A stretch of 64,000 bases of DNA. It comes from Streptosporangium roseum DSM 43021. Its GTDB lineage: Bacteria > Actinomycetota > Actinomycetes > Streptosporangiales > Streptosporangiaceae. The DNA is taken from positions 8,990,001 to 9,054,000 of the forward strand of contig NC_013595.1 of assembly GCF_000024865.1 (NCBI RefSeq), written 5' to 3'. The position numbers were made by a program, and so were the translations under genes. Positions 51,790 through 60,212 of the stretch are shown here, in pieces (the first letter of the stretch is position 1; each line of letters opens with the position of its first letter). The notes beneath the pieces are model-generated. The model saw only the letters and a program-made list of their open reading frames with translations, did not search any database and was not told the DNA's origin.

Positions 51790-52200
51790 TCAGCGGTCGG
51801 GGAGGGCGAACCGGACGGTGCCGGAGGCGTGGTCGCCGAGGCTGACCTTGCCCCGGACCTCCACGGCGAACTCGCCGTTCTCGCAGGCGACGACGGCGCC
51901 GGTGAAGGTCAGCGTGTCACCCGCGTAGGCGGGGACGCCGAGCTTGACGTTGATGCCGCGGATCAGCGCCTCGGGGCCCGCCCAGTCGGTGACGTAGCGC
52001 TCGACGAGGCCCATCGTGGTCAGGATGTTGAGGAAGATGTCCTTGGAACCCTGGGCTCTGGCGCGTCCGGCGTCGTGGTGGACCGGGGTGAAGTCCATCG
52101 TCGCCAGCGCCGTCGAGACGATCGCGGTGGGAGTCAGCTCGATCACGAGATCGGGGAGGACGGATCCGATCTCGACCTGGTCTTCGGTAAGCGTCCGCAT
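51790..52200 (-). CDS. chsH1: ChsH1-like MaoC hydratase subunit
   Basis: 136 residues from the ATG at 52200, which overlaps the chsH2 stop (ATGA). MaoC hot-dog fold with the hydratase signature region ATMDFTPVHHDAGRARAQGS and GINVKLGVPAYAGDTLTF. In the known heteromeric enzyme ChsH1 supplies catalytic residues and pairs with the MaoC half of ChsH2 to hydrate the 3-oxo-steroid enoyl-CoA. Confidence 0.85.
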   Translation of the reverse strand: MRTLTEDQVEIGSVLPDLVIELTPTAIVSTALATMDFTPVHHDAGRARAQGSKDIFLNILTTMGLVERYVTDWAGPEALIRGINVKLGVPAYAGDTLTFTGAVVACENGEFAVEVRGKVSLGDHASGTVRFALPDR

Positions 52201-53159
52201 CACGACTCCTGGGGGACCCACATCGGCAGGATCAGCTCGTCGTCCATCTGGCGATACGTCACACGCAACTGCATACCGATACCCACTTCTTCAGGGGGAC
52301 AGTCCACAACATTGCCCACGATCCGCACACCTTCCGGCAGCTCCACCACTGCGACCACAAAGGGGGTGCTCCGCCCCGGGACCGGCGGGTTGTGGTGCAC
52401 GACGTAGCTGTAGACCTCACCCGCGCCGCTCGCCACGACGTGCGTCCGCTCGACCGAACGGCACGACGGGCAGACCGGCCCCGGGGGATGCCGGAGCTCA
52501 CCGCAGTCGGCGCATTTCTGGATCCGGAGCTCGCCTCTGCCGACACCTTCCCAGAAGAACGCGGTGTCCCTGTTGATCGCGGGCTTCAGCGGGTACGGCT
52601 CGCGCGCCTCGGGCTTGGTTTTCCGCTCCCGGGGGCGAAATTTCAGTACCCGGAACAGCATGTCGGCCACGGGTTCGTCCTGCGAGTACCACGTGATGTT
52701 CCAGGTGACGAAGTAGCCCTCGCCGAGCGCCGTCTTCTTCGGCCCGGAGAGCCCGGCGAACCGGGTGGCCGGGACCAGCCGCTCGCCGAGCCTCAGGTAG
52801 CGGTGGTAGGTCTGCTCGCAGTTGGTCGCGACCACCCCGGTGTAGCCGTTGCCGTCCAGCGCCCGGAGCACGTCGTCGACCGGGGTGGTCGCCTGCCTGC
52901 CGTCCCTGTCCATGCCGGGCATGGTCCAGACCTGGATCATCGCCGGAGGCGCCACCACCTCCCCGTGCACGCTGCCCGCCGCGGCCTCCGCGTCGGTGTA
53001 GACCGGGTTGGCGTCCCCCATGGCCGCGGCCCAGTGCCGGATCATCGGGAGGTTCACCGGGTCCGCCGCCGCGACGCCCCGGACCTCGCCGACCGCGATC
53101 TGCCGCTCGGCCAGGGCCATGAGCCGGTCGTGGAGGTCCGCCTCCGCCGTCGCGGTCAT
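52200..53159 (-). CDS. chsH2: ChsH2-like protein: MaoC plus DUF35 OB-fold
   Basis: 319 residues. N-terminal MaoC domain (about 1-170: NLPMIRHWAAAMGDANPVY) and C-terminal DUF35 with a zinc ribbon (IQKCADCGELRHPPGPVCPS, a fourth Cys next) followed by an OB fold (PFVVAVVELPEGVRIVGNVV). This fusion is specific to ChsH2: the MaoC half pairs with ChsH1, the DUF35 half with Ltp2. ATG overlaps the chsE2 stop. Confidence 0.88.
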   Translation of the reverse strand: MTATAEADLHDRLMALAERQIAVGEVRGVAAADPVNLPMIRHWAAAMGDANPVYTDAEAAAGSVHGEVVAPPAMIQVWTMPGMDRDGRQATTPVDDVLRALDGNGYTGVVATNCEQTYHRYLRLGERLVPATRFAGLSGPKKTALGEGYFVTWNITWYSQDEPVADMLFRVLKFRPRERKTKPEAREPYPLKPAINRDTAFFWEGVGRGELRIQKCADCGELRHPPGPVCPSCRSVERTHVVASGAGEVYSYVVHHNPPVPGRSTPFVVAVVELPEGVRIVGNVVDCPPEEVGIGMQLRVTYRQMDDELILPMWVPQES

Positions 53160-54310
53160 CGGGGCGGCCTCGGCAGGCTCAGGCCGAGCATGGCGATCAG
53201 CTCGCGCTGGACCTCGTTGACACCGCCGCCGAAGGTGAGCACGATCGCGCCCTTGACGCCGTGGTCGAGGCGGTCGACGAAGTCGGCCGTCGCCGGGTCG
53301 GCCGGGTCGCCGAAGCGGGCCAGGACGTCGCCGACGATCCTGCCGACCTCCTGCATCCGCTCCGAGCCGTAGATCTTGGTGGCCGAGGCGTCGGGGGCGC
53401 CCAGCCAGCCCAGGTCCATGTTGGCCGCGACCTGCCAGTTCAGCAGCTCGTTGGTCCGGAAGTAGGCGTAGACCCGGCCGAGCGCCCGCCGTACGGCGGG
53501 TTCCTCGATCAGGCCGGTGTCACGCGCCCAGCGAAGGAAGCGGTCGTAGGTGTGGGCGATGTTGCCCGCCGGGCCCAGCGTGACCCGTTCGTGGTTGAGC
53601 TGGTTGACGATCAGGTCCCAGCCCTTGTTCTCCTCCCCCACCACCATGTCCACCGGCACGCGCACGTCGGCGTAGTAGGTGGAGTTGGTGTGGTGGCGCC
53701 CGTCCATGGTGGTGATCGGGGTCCACGAGAAGCCGGGGTCGGCGCAGTCGACGATCATCATCGTGATGCCGCGGTGTTTTTTGGCCGCCGGGTCGGTCCG
53801 GGCGGCCAGCCAGATGTACTGGGAGTAGTGCGCCCCCGACGTGAAGATCTTCTGGCCGTTGACGACGTAGTGGTCGCCGTCGCGGACCGCGGTGGTGCGC
53901 AGGGACGCCAGGTCGGTGCCCGCTCCGGGCTCGCTGTAGCCGATCGCGAAGTGGCACTCCCCCGCCAGGATGCGCGGCAGGAAGAACTCCTTCTGCGCCG
54001 CCGTGCCGTACTGCATGAGGGTGGGGCCGACGGTCTGCACCGTGATGATCGGGTAGGGCACCTCGGCACGGGCGATCTCGTTGGCGAAGATCTGCTGCTC
54101 CAGCGGGCCGTACCCGCCGCCGCCGTACTCCTTCGGCCAGCCCAGCCCGAGCTTGCCGTCGCGGCCGAGGTTGCGGCAGTGCTCCATGTAGGCCTGGCCG
54201 AACGGGTCGGTGGAGATCTTCTTGCGGTCCTCGGCGGTCAGGCAGCCCCGGAAGTAGTCGCGCAGCTCGTCGCGGAGCCGTCTCTGCTCGGGGGTCAGGT
54301 CGATCAGCAT
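53156..54310 (-). CDS. chsE2: Acyl-CoA dehydrogenase ChsE2/FadE29-like
   Basis: 384 residues from the ATG at 54310, overlapping the previous stop (TGATG). FadE fold: IDLTPEQRRLRDELRDYF, FAIGYSEPGAGTDLASLRT (FAD site), VNGQKIFTSGAHYSQYIWL and the C-terminal IVLTFGGGVNEVQRELIAM. It should form the heterotetramer with the upstream ChsE1-like gene and oxidise the C3 steroid side-chain acyl-CoA. Confidence 0.88.
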   Translation of the reverse strand: MLIDLTPEQRRLRDELRDYFRGCLTAEDRKKISTDPFGQAYMEHCRNLGRDGKLGLGWPKEYGGGGYGPLEQQIFANEIARAEVPYPIITVQTVGPTLMQYGTAAQKEFFLPRILAGECHFAIGYSEPGAGTDLASLRTTAVRDGDHYVVNGQKIFTSGAHYSQYIWLAARTDPAAKKHRGITMMIVDCADPGFSWTPITTMDGRHHTNSTYYADVRVPVDMVVGEENKGWDLIVNQLNHERVTLGPAGNIAHTYDRFLRWARDTGLIEEPAVRRALGRVYAYFRTNELLNWQVAANMDLGWLGAPDASATKIYGSERMQEVGRIVGDVLARFGDPADPATADFVDRLDHGVKGAIVLTFGGGVNEVQRELIAMLGLSLPRPPR

Positions 54311-55395
54311 CAGACGAGCGCTCCGATCGTGTCGAGCCGGGCCTCCACGCCGCCCAGCAGGTGGGCGTGGTGCTTGCCCCAGGCGAAGTAGCGGTGCAGC
54401 GGGTAGGTCACGTCCAGGCCGATCCCGCCGTGCAGGTGCTGGCAGGTGTAGAGCGCCTTGAGCACCGGGTCCGTCACCGTGAGGGCCGCGACCGCCAGGT
54501 CCGTCTCGGCCTCCTCGGCCGATCCCTCGGCCAGCCGCCACGCCCCGGACCACACGGCCACGTCCAGCGCGCGGCCGGCGATGTAGACGTCGGCGATCTG
54601 CACGGTCACCGCCTGGAACTCGGCCAGCGCCCGGTCGAACTGCCTGCGGGTCCTGATGTACTCCGTGGTCAGCGCCAGTGCCCCGGCCAGCACGCCGGAG
54701 GAGACGGCGACGATCCCGGCCAGCGCCAGCCGCCGCAGCCCGGCGAACGCCTCGCCGTCCCGCGCGCCCACCGGCTCGCCCGGGGCGCCGTCCAGCGTGA
54801 GCGTGGCGGCGGGTTCGCCGGTGGAGACCTGCTCCGCCCGCACGGTCATCGCCTCCGGGGCGACCAGGAACAGCCCGACTCCCTCGTCGGTGGTGGCCGG
54901 GACGAGGACCTTCGACGTCTGGGCCGCGTACGACACCGTGCTCTTGCGCCCGTGCAGCACCCATCCGCCGCCCTCCTCGCGGGCGGTCGCGGTCGGTGCG
55001 GCACCGAGGTCGCGGCCCGGCTCGCGCAGCGCGGAGGCCAGCACGAGGCCGCCCTCGGCCAGGGGGGCCAGCGCCTCGCGCTGCTCGCGGGAGCCGTACC
55101 GGGCGATGGCCAGCGCGGTGACCAGGCTCTGCTGGACGGGGACCGGGGCCACATGCGCGCCGATCTCCCGCAGGACGACCGCCAGCCCCACCGGCCCGAG
55201 ACCGGCGCCGCCCGCCTCCTCCGGGAGGCAGGCGCCCAGCAGCCCGGCCTGGGCCAGGGAGCGCCACAGCTTCGCGTCGTACGGCGCGCCGCTCGCCTCG
55301 TGGGCTTCGAGCCTGCTGGATGTCACCTCGCGGCCGAGCAGCTCGGCCGCGAGGTCGCGCAGGTCACTCTGCGTCTCGTCAAGGTTGAAGTCCAC
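54310..55395 (-). CDS. chsE1: Acyl-CoA dehydrogenase ChsE1/FadE28-like
   Basis: 361 residues from a GTG at 55395 sharing its G with the fadD stop (TAGTG). FadE fold, shorter and more diverged: FNLDETQSDLRDLAAELLG, CLPEEAGGAGLGPVGLAVVL and the C-terminal LYTCQHLHGGIGLDVTYPLH. The order chsE1-chsE2 matches fadE28-fadE29. Confidence 0.86.
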   Translation of the reverse strand: MDFNLDETQSDLRDLAAELLGREVTSSRLEAHEASGAPYDAKLWRSLAQAGLLGACLPEEAGGAGLGPVGLAVVLREIGAHVAPVPVQQSLVTALAIARYGSREQREALAPLAEGGLVLASALREPGRDLGAAPTATAREEGGGWVLHGRKSTVSYAAQTSKVLVPATTDEGVGLFLVAPEAMTVRAEQVSTGEPAATLTLDGAPGEPVGARDGEAFAGLRRLALAGIVAVSSGVLAGALALTTEYIRTRRQFDRALAEFQAVTVQIADVYIAGRALDVAVWSGAWRLAEGSAEEAETDLAVAALTVTDPVLKALYTCQHLHGGIGLDVTYPLHRYFAWGKHHAHLLGGVEARLDTIGALV

Positions 55396-56963
55396 TAGCG
55401 CTCCAGGGGATGCGGCCGGCCGTGCCGGACGAACTCGTCGTCGATCTCGGTGATGTCGTCGGGGGTCAGCGGCCGCCATCCCCGCTGCCCCGGGGGGCGC
55501 CACCAGACGGGGTCGCCGGTGTGCCAGGCCTCCTTGGCGAGGATCCGCTTGACGACCTTGTGCGAGGCGGTCTGCGGCAACTCCTTACATATGCGGATAT
55601 ATCGGGGTACGGCTTTCGGGCCGACGTCCCTCCGGCCGGCCAGGAAGCCCTCGAAGGCCGCCTGGTCGAAGCCGTTCTCCAGCACCAGGGCCGCCATGAC
55701 CTGGTCGCCCGCCGCCGCGTCCGGCACCGGGTAGACGGCCGCCTCGACCACGCCGGGGAACTCGCGGACGACCGCCTCGATCGGCGCGACCGCCAGGTTC
55801 TCCCCGTCCACGCGGAGCCGCTCGGTGCCCCGCCCGGCGAAGAACACGTAGCCCCGGGAGTCGGCGTAGGCCAGGTCGCCCGACCAGAACACGCCCTCCC
55901 TGATCCGCTCGCGGTCGCCCTCGGGGTCGTTGTAGTAGCCGTCGAACAGGCCCGGCCCCCCGGTGTTGACCAGCTCCCCGATCGCCTCGTCCCCGTTGAG
56001 CAGCCGCCCGTCCTCGATGACCGCGGCCGGGCACCTCCGCCCGCCGGCGGGGTCGCGGATCTCGACGCCGTCGGGCAGCCTGCCCAGGCAGCCGCTCGGC
56101 CCCGCCGGGTCGGGGGTGATCGCGATCGCGGTCTCGGTGGACCCGAACGCGTCGATGACGTGGCAGCCGAACCGTTCCCCGAACCTGCGGACCGCGGTGG
56201 CGCTCCCCTCGTTGCCGAAGGCGATCCTGAGCGTGTTGTCCCGGTCGCCGGGCTCCTGCGGGGTGGACAGGACGTAGGAGAGCGCCTTGCCGACGTAGTG
56301 CAGATACGTGACCCCGTAGCGCCTGACGTCGGCCATCAGCCCGGACGCGGAGAACCTGCGCCGGATCACCAGCGCCGCCCCGGACGCCACCGCCGGCGCG
56401 TACGCCGCCATGACGGCCCCGGAGTGGAACAGCGGCATGGAGCAGTAGACGACGTCCTCCGGCGAGAGCATCGCCGCCAGGCTGACGCCCGGGACGGCGA
56501 TCTTCCGCTGCGTGACCCGCACCGCCCGGGGCCGGCCCGACGTCCCCGAGGTGAAGATCAGCATGACCAGCCCGTCTCCGGTGTCGCGCTCGGCGGGCGG
56601 GGCCGCGTCCCGGAGTCCGGCGACCTCCTCCGCCAGCTCCGCGTACGGCGGTTCGTGGACGATGAGGTCCACGTGGGTCGCGTCCGCGTCGCGGGCGAGC
56701 TCGGCGGCGCTCCTGGTCGTGTTCAGCGCGACGAGCACATGGCCGGACAGGGCGGCACCGCCCAGCAGGAAGAGCATCTCGGGAACGTTGTCGGACAGCA
56801 CCCCGACGTGCGCGGCCCGGCCCAGGGCGTCCATCCGGGCGCCCCTGATCCGGCACTCCGCGACGTACTCACGCCAGCTCCACGCCTGGTCCTCGAAGAA
56901 CAGACCGGGCCGATCGTCCCCGGCACGCCGCTCCAGCAGCTCCGCCAACGTCTCCCCGGACAT
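55395..56963 (-). CDS. Steroid/fatty acyl-CoA synthetase, FadD17-like
   Basis: 522 residues from the ATG at 56963 with GGGAGG 4 bp upstream (a frame start at 56978 lacks this). Adenylate-forming enzyme: MLIFTSGTSGRPRAVRVTQR (P-loop), DAFGSTETAIAITP, VFWSGDLAYADSRGYVFFAG and the C-terminal Lys region TASHKVVKRILAKEAW. It activates an acid with CoA and ATP to feed the following beta-oxidation genes; FadD17 or FadD19-like activation of a steroid side-chain acid is likely. First gene of the operon; a KstR-like box lies at 57007-57020. Confidence 0.87.
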   Translation of the reverse strand: MSGETLAELLERRAGDDRPGLFFEDQAWSWREYVAECRIRGARMDALGRAAHVGVLSDNVPEMLFLLGGAALSGHVLVALNTTRSAAELARDADATHVDLIVHEPPYAELAEEVAGLRDAAPPAERDTGDGLVMLIFTSGTSGRPRAVRVTQRKIAVPGVSLAAMLSPEDVVYCSMPLFHSGAVMAAYAPAVASGAALVIRRRFSASGLMADVRRYGVTYLHYVGKALSYVLSTPQEPGDRDNTLRIAFGNEGSATAVRRFGERFGCHVIDAFGSTETAIAITPDPAGPSGCLGRLPDGVEIRDPAGGRRCPAAVIEDGRLLNGDEAIGELVNTGGPGLFDGYYNDPEGDRERIREGVFWSGDLAYADSRGYVFFAGRGTERLRVDGENLAVAPIEAVVREFPGVVEAAVYPVPDAAAGDQVMAALVLENGFDQAAFEGFLAGRRDVGPKAVPRYIRICKELPQTASHKVVKRILAKEAWHTGDPVWWRPPGQRGWRPLTPDDITEIDDEFVRHGRPHPLER

Positions 56964-57006
56964 CACGCCTCCCAGCAATGAAGCTCAGGCCAGCAGTTCC
57001 GAAAAG

Positions 57007-57020
57007 TAGAACACATTCTA
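57007..57020. promoter_or_regulatory. KstR-like box ahead of the fadD-ltp2 operon
   Basis: TAGAACACATTCTA matches the mycobacterial KstR consensus TnnAACnnGTTnnA except for A in place of the inner G. It lies 44 bp upstream of the fadD start. Confidence 0.65.
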
Positions 57021-57140
57021 TTATTTGTCCAGGGGCGAGCGGCCGCAATAAGCCACGGCATACCGCCTTAACACATATCCGGTGCACGGACGGGGCGACT
57101 TTGTGACCGGCGAGTAACCCATCGGAGTATCCGGAAATCA

Positions 57141-57154
57141 GATAACGTGTTCTC
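57141..57154. promoter_or_regulatory. KstR-like box at the kstR start
   Basis: GATAACGTGTTCTC has the AACnnGTT core of the KstR box. The flanking bases are G and C instead of T and A. It ends at the base before the kstR ATG, consistent with autoregulation or a leaderless message. Confidence 0.6.
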
Positions 57155-57868
57155 ATGCGTACCCCGCATGTGACCATCGAGGCGCCGGTCGCCTCGCGCC
57201 TCCCCGGCCCGCCGCCCCCGAGCGCCGCCGGACCGGCCAAGACCAAGGGGGCACCCGGCGTGCAGAGCGAATCGGCGTCCACCGGCGTCCGCACGAGAAG
57301 CCAGCACCAGCGGCGCAAGCGCATCGTCCAGGCGGCCGCCGCCCTCGCCTCGCGCGGCGGCGTCGAGGCCATGCAGATGCGCACCGTCGCCGAGCGTGCG
57401 GGAGTCGCCCTCGGCACCCTCTACCGCTACTTCCCCTCCAAGATGGATCTGGTCGTCGCCGTCGTCGGCGAGGAGATCGACCTCCTGGAGAGCAGCATCG
57501 AGCGCCGCCCGCCCGGTGCCACCACACCCCCGGGCCGCGCCGTCGACGTCCTGATGCGCGCCACCCGCGGCCTGATGCGCGAGCCCGAGCTCGCCGACGC
57601 CCTCATCCGCTCGCTGATCCTGGCCGAGGTGGACACCCCCTTCGGGGACCGCATGGCGGGCCTGCTGCTCCGCGTCGCCGGAGACGGCCTCACCGCCGAG
57701 ACCGCCACCGAGGAGCAGTTCGCCCTCGCGGACTCGCTGGCCAGCGTCTGGGTGCACGAGCTGCTGGAGATGCTCCGCGGCCGCCGCACGTACGAGCAGA
57801 TCCAGCGCCGCATCGAGATCGCCGCCACCCGCCTGCTCGTCGATTTCCAGCCTCCTCCTTCCGCCTGA
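57155..57868 (+). CDS. kstR: KstR-type TetR repressor of steroid catabolism
   Basis: 237 residues. After a Pro-rich leader of about 45 residues, SQHQRRKRIVQAAAALASRGG, MQMRTVAERAGVALGTLYRYF and SKMDLVVAVVGEEI match the mycobacterial KstR DNA-binding domain closely. The ligand domain includes LADSLASVWVHELLEMLRGR. KstR is released by 3-oxo-4-cholestenoyl-CoA-type ligands. The ATG at 57155 abuts a box with no Shine-Dalgarno; a later start near 57260 is possible. Divergent from the chs operon and followed by fadA5. Confidence 0.9.
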   Translation: MRTPHVTIEAPVASRLPGPPPPSAAGPAKTKGAPGVQSESASTGVRTRSQHQRRKRIVQAAAALASRGGVEAMQMRTVAERAGVALGTLYRYFPSKMDLVVAVVGEEIDLLESSIERRPPGATTPPGRAVDVLMRATRGLMREPELADALIRSLILAEVDTPFGDRMAGLLLRVAGDGLTAETATEEQFALADSLASVWVHELLEMLRGRRTYEQIQRRIEIAATRLLVDFQPPPSA

Positions 57869-57871
57869 AAT

Positions 57872-57885
57872 TAGAACGCGTTACA
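57872..57885. promoter_or_regulatory. KstR box ahead of fadA5
   Basis: TAGAACGCGTTACA fits TnnAACnnGTTnnA at every fixed position. A second half-site GTTCTA lies at 57914-57919. The gap to the fadA5 ATG (57983) is 97 bp. Confidence 0.78.
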
Positions 57886-57982
57886 GTCACAGTCGGAAGA
57901 CGACCAGAGCGACGTTCTAGAGCGACGCGCCGAGGGGCCGGCCCGCGGACGCCGGCCCCAGGCCGCCGGGCGAGGGGATCGT

Positions 57983-59140
57983 ATGGGTGCAGTGATCGTC
58001 GAAGCCGTGAGAACCCCGATCGGCAGGCGTAACGGCTGGCTGGCGGGGCTGAAGCCGCAGGCGGTGCTCGCGGCGGCCCTGAACGGCCTGGTGGACAGGG
58101 CGGGGATCGACCCGGCGATCGTGGGCCAGGTCTTCGCCGGCTGCGTCACCCAGGCGGGCGAGCAGGGCGGGCACGTGGGCCGGCACGCCTGGCTCTACGC
58201 CGGCCTGCCGTACCAGACGGGCGTGACCACGATCGACGCGCAGTGCGGCTCCTCCCAGCAGGCCGTCCACCTGGTCGCCGCCCTCATACAGTCGGGGGTC
58301 ATCGACGTCGGCATCGCCTGCGGCGTCGAGGTGATGAGCCGCGCCCCGCTCGGCAGCAACGTGCTCCCGGCCAGGCCCCGGCCCGACGACTGGGCCGTCG
58401 ACCTGCCCGACCAGTTCACCGCCGCCGAGCGGATCGCCCAGCGGCGCGGGCTGACCCGCGAGCGGCTCGACCGGTTCGGCGCCCGGTCCCAGCGGCTGGC
58501 CGCCGGGGCGTGGGCCGAGGGCCGGTTCGACCGGGAGATCGTCAAGGTGACCGCGCCGGTCCTCGGCGAGGACGGGCAGCCGACCGGCGAGAGCCGCACC
58601 GTCGACAGGGACCAGGGGCTGCGCGAGACGACCGTCGAGGGGCTGGCCCGGCTCAAGCCGGTGACGGGCGACAGCGGCCTGCACACCGCGGGCACCGCCT
58701 CGCAGATCTCCGACGGCGCGGCGGCGGTGCTGCTGATGAGCGAGGAGGCCGCCACCCGGCACGGCCTGCGCCCCCGGGCCCGCATCCTCGCCCAGGCCCT
58801 GGTCGGCTCCGAGCCCTACTACCACCTGGACGGGCCGGTGGACGCGACCGCCAAGGTCCTGGCCGCCACGGGCATGACTGTCGCGGACATCGACCGGTTC
58901 GAGGTGAACGAGGCGTTCGCCTCGGTCGTCCTCTCCTGGGCGTCGGTGCACGAGCCGGACATGGACCGGGTCAACACCGGCGGCGGCGCCATCGCCCTCG
59001 GCCATCCGGTCGGCGCCACCGGTTCCCGGCTGATCACCACCGCCCTGCACGAGCTGGAGAGGTCGGATTCGTCCACCGCGCTGGTGACGATGTGCGCGGG
59101 CGGGGCGCTCGCCACCGCGACCGTCCTCGAACGACTGTAG
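57983..59140 (+). CDS. fadA5: Thiolase FadA5-like (acetyl-CoA C-acyltransferase)
   Basis: 385 residues, degradative thiolase. Acylated Cys88 in IDAQCGSSQQAVH, His341 in GGGAIALGHPVGATGSR, Cys371 in TMCAGGALAT. FadA5 in M. tuberculosis cleaves the steroid side-chain beta-keto acyl-CoA and lies in the KstR regulon near cyp125 and igr, as here. The next gene begins 16 bp later. Confidence 0.87.
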   Translation: MGAVIVEAVRTPIGRRNGWLAGLKPQAVLAAALNGLVDRAGIDPAIVGQVFAGCVTQAGEQGGHVGRHAWLYAGLPYQTGVTTIDAQCGSSQQAVHLVAALIQSGVIDVGIACGVEVMSRAPLGSNVLPARPRPDDWAVDLPDQFTAAERIAQRRGLTRERLDRFGARSQRLAAGAWAEGRFDREIVKVTAPVLGEDGQPTGESRTVDRDQGLRETTVEGLARLKPVTGDSGLHTAGTASQISDGAAAVLLMSEEAATRHGLRPRARILAQALVGSEPYYHLDGPVDATAKVLAATGMTVADIDRFEVNEAFASVVLSWASVHEPDMDRVNTGGGAIALGHPVGATGSRLITTALHELERSDSSTALVTMCAGGALATATVLERL

Positions 59141-59156
59141 GAGCAAGGAGCACCGT

Positions 59157-60176
59157 TTGAAATCCCGCCGCAGGCCGTACAGCGAGCAGCGTCCGATCGA
59201 CGTCGGCGGCGGGGTGTGGAGCGTGCCCGTCCCGATCCCCGGCAACCCGCTCGGCTACACCCTGGTCTACGCGATCGAGTCCCCCGCCGGGCCGGTGCTG
59301 GTCGACGCGGGCTGGAACCACCCGGAGGCCTGGCTGGCGCTGCGGGACGGGCTGGCCTCCGCCGGCATGGACGTCCGCGAGGTCCGGGGGGTGGTGGTCA
59401 CCCACTTCCACCCGGACCACGCCGGGCTGGCCGGCCAGGTCCGGGAGGAGTCCGGGGCCTGGATCGCCATGCACGAGGCCGACGCCGCGCTGGTCAAGCT
59501 CATGCGGAGCTTCGGGGACGGCGCGCAACGCGACTTCCAGGCCGACATGCTGCGCCGGGCGGGGGCCGCCAAGGTCGAGGTGGAGGAGGTGACGGCGGAG
59601 CGGTCGCGCCCGCCCGCGCTGCCCGACCGGACGCTCCACGACGGCGACCTGGTCGACCTGCCCGGACGCGGGCTCCGCACGGTCTGGACCCCCGGCCACA
59701 CCCCGGGCCACATCTGCCTGCACCTGGAGGACACCGGCCGGCTCTTCACCGGCGACCACGTGCTGCCGGCCATCACCCCGCACATCGGCCTCTATCCCTA
59801 CGACCGCGCCGACGTGGATCCGCTCAGCGACTTCCTGGACTCGCTGGCGAAGGTGGCGGACCTGGGCATGCTTGAAGCCCTGCCCGCCCATGAATGGATA
59901 TTTCAAGACACTGCCACCCGGGCGACGGAGATCCACACCCATCACGAGGAGAAGCTCGTACGGCTGGCCGCCCTGCTGGCCGAGGCCGGGGAGCCCCTCA
60001 CCATCTGGGAGACCGCCGGCCGGATGACCTGGAACCGCCCCTGGGAGGAGCTCCCCGCGACGCTGCGGGGCATGGCCGCCGGCGAGGCCGCGGCCCATCT
60101 GCGCACCTTGGAGGTCCGAGGTGTGATCCGCCGCGTACCCGGGGTGGAACCGGTCCGCTACGCCCTACACTCTTAG
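59157..60176 (+). CDS. Metallo-beta-lactamase fold hydrolase
   Basis: 339 residues from a TTG at 59157 with AAGGAG at 59145-59150. Metal motif H83-F-H85-P-D87-H88 (VVVTHFHPDHAGL), then TPGHTPGHICLHLEDTG, LFTGDHVLP and a later His in LPAHEWIFQD; the C-terminal third is a winged-helix-like segment as in LACTB2-type enzymes. It probably hydrolyses a thioester or ester. Co-transcribed with fadA5, so an acyl-CoA thioesterase role in steroid breakdown is inferred. Confidence 0.85.
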   Translation: MKSRRRPYSEQRPIDVGGGVWSVPVPIPGNPLGYTLVYAIESPAGPVLVDAGWNHPEAWLALRDGLASAGMDVREVRGVVVTHFHPDHAGLAGQVREESGAWIAMHEADAALVKLMRSFGDGAQRDFQADMLRRAGAAKVEVEEVTAERSRPPALPDRTLHDGDLVDLPGRGLRTVWTPGHTPGHICLHLEDTGRLFTGDHVLPAITPHIGLYPYDRADVDPLSDFLDSLAKVADLGMLEALPAHEWIFQDTATRATEIHTHHEEKLVRLAALLAEAGEPLTIWETAGRMTWNRPWEELPATLRGMAAGEAAAHLRTLEVRGVIRRVPGVEPVRYALHS

Positions 60177-60189
60177 ACATCCGATGTCT
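60175..60189. promoter_or_regulatory. FadR-type operator
   Basis: AGACATC-C-GATGTCT is a perfect 7+7 palindrome, begun by the last two bases of the MBL stop codon and ending 23 bp before the GntR start. Probably the self-control site of that regulator. Confidence 0.7.
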
Positions 60190-60212
60190 GAGGGACCCGA
60201 GGATGGTGAAGC

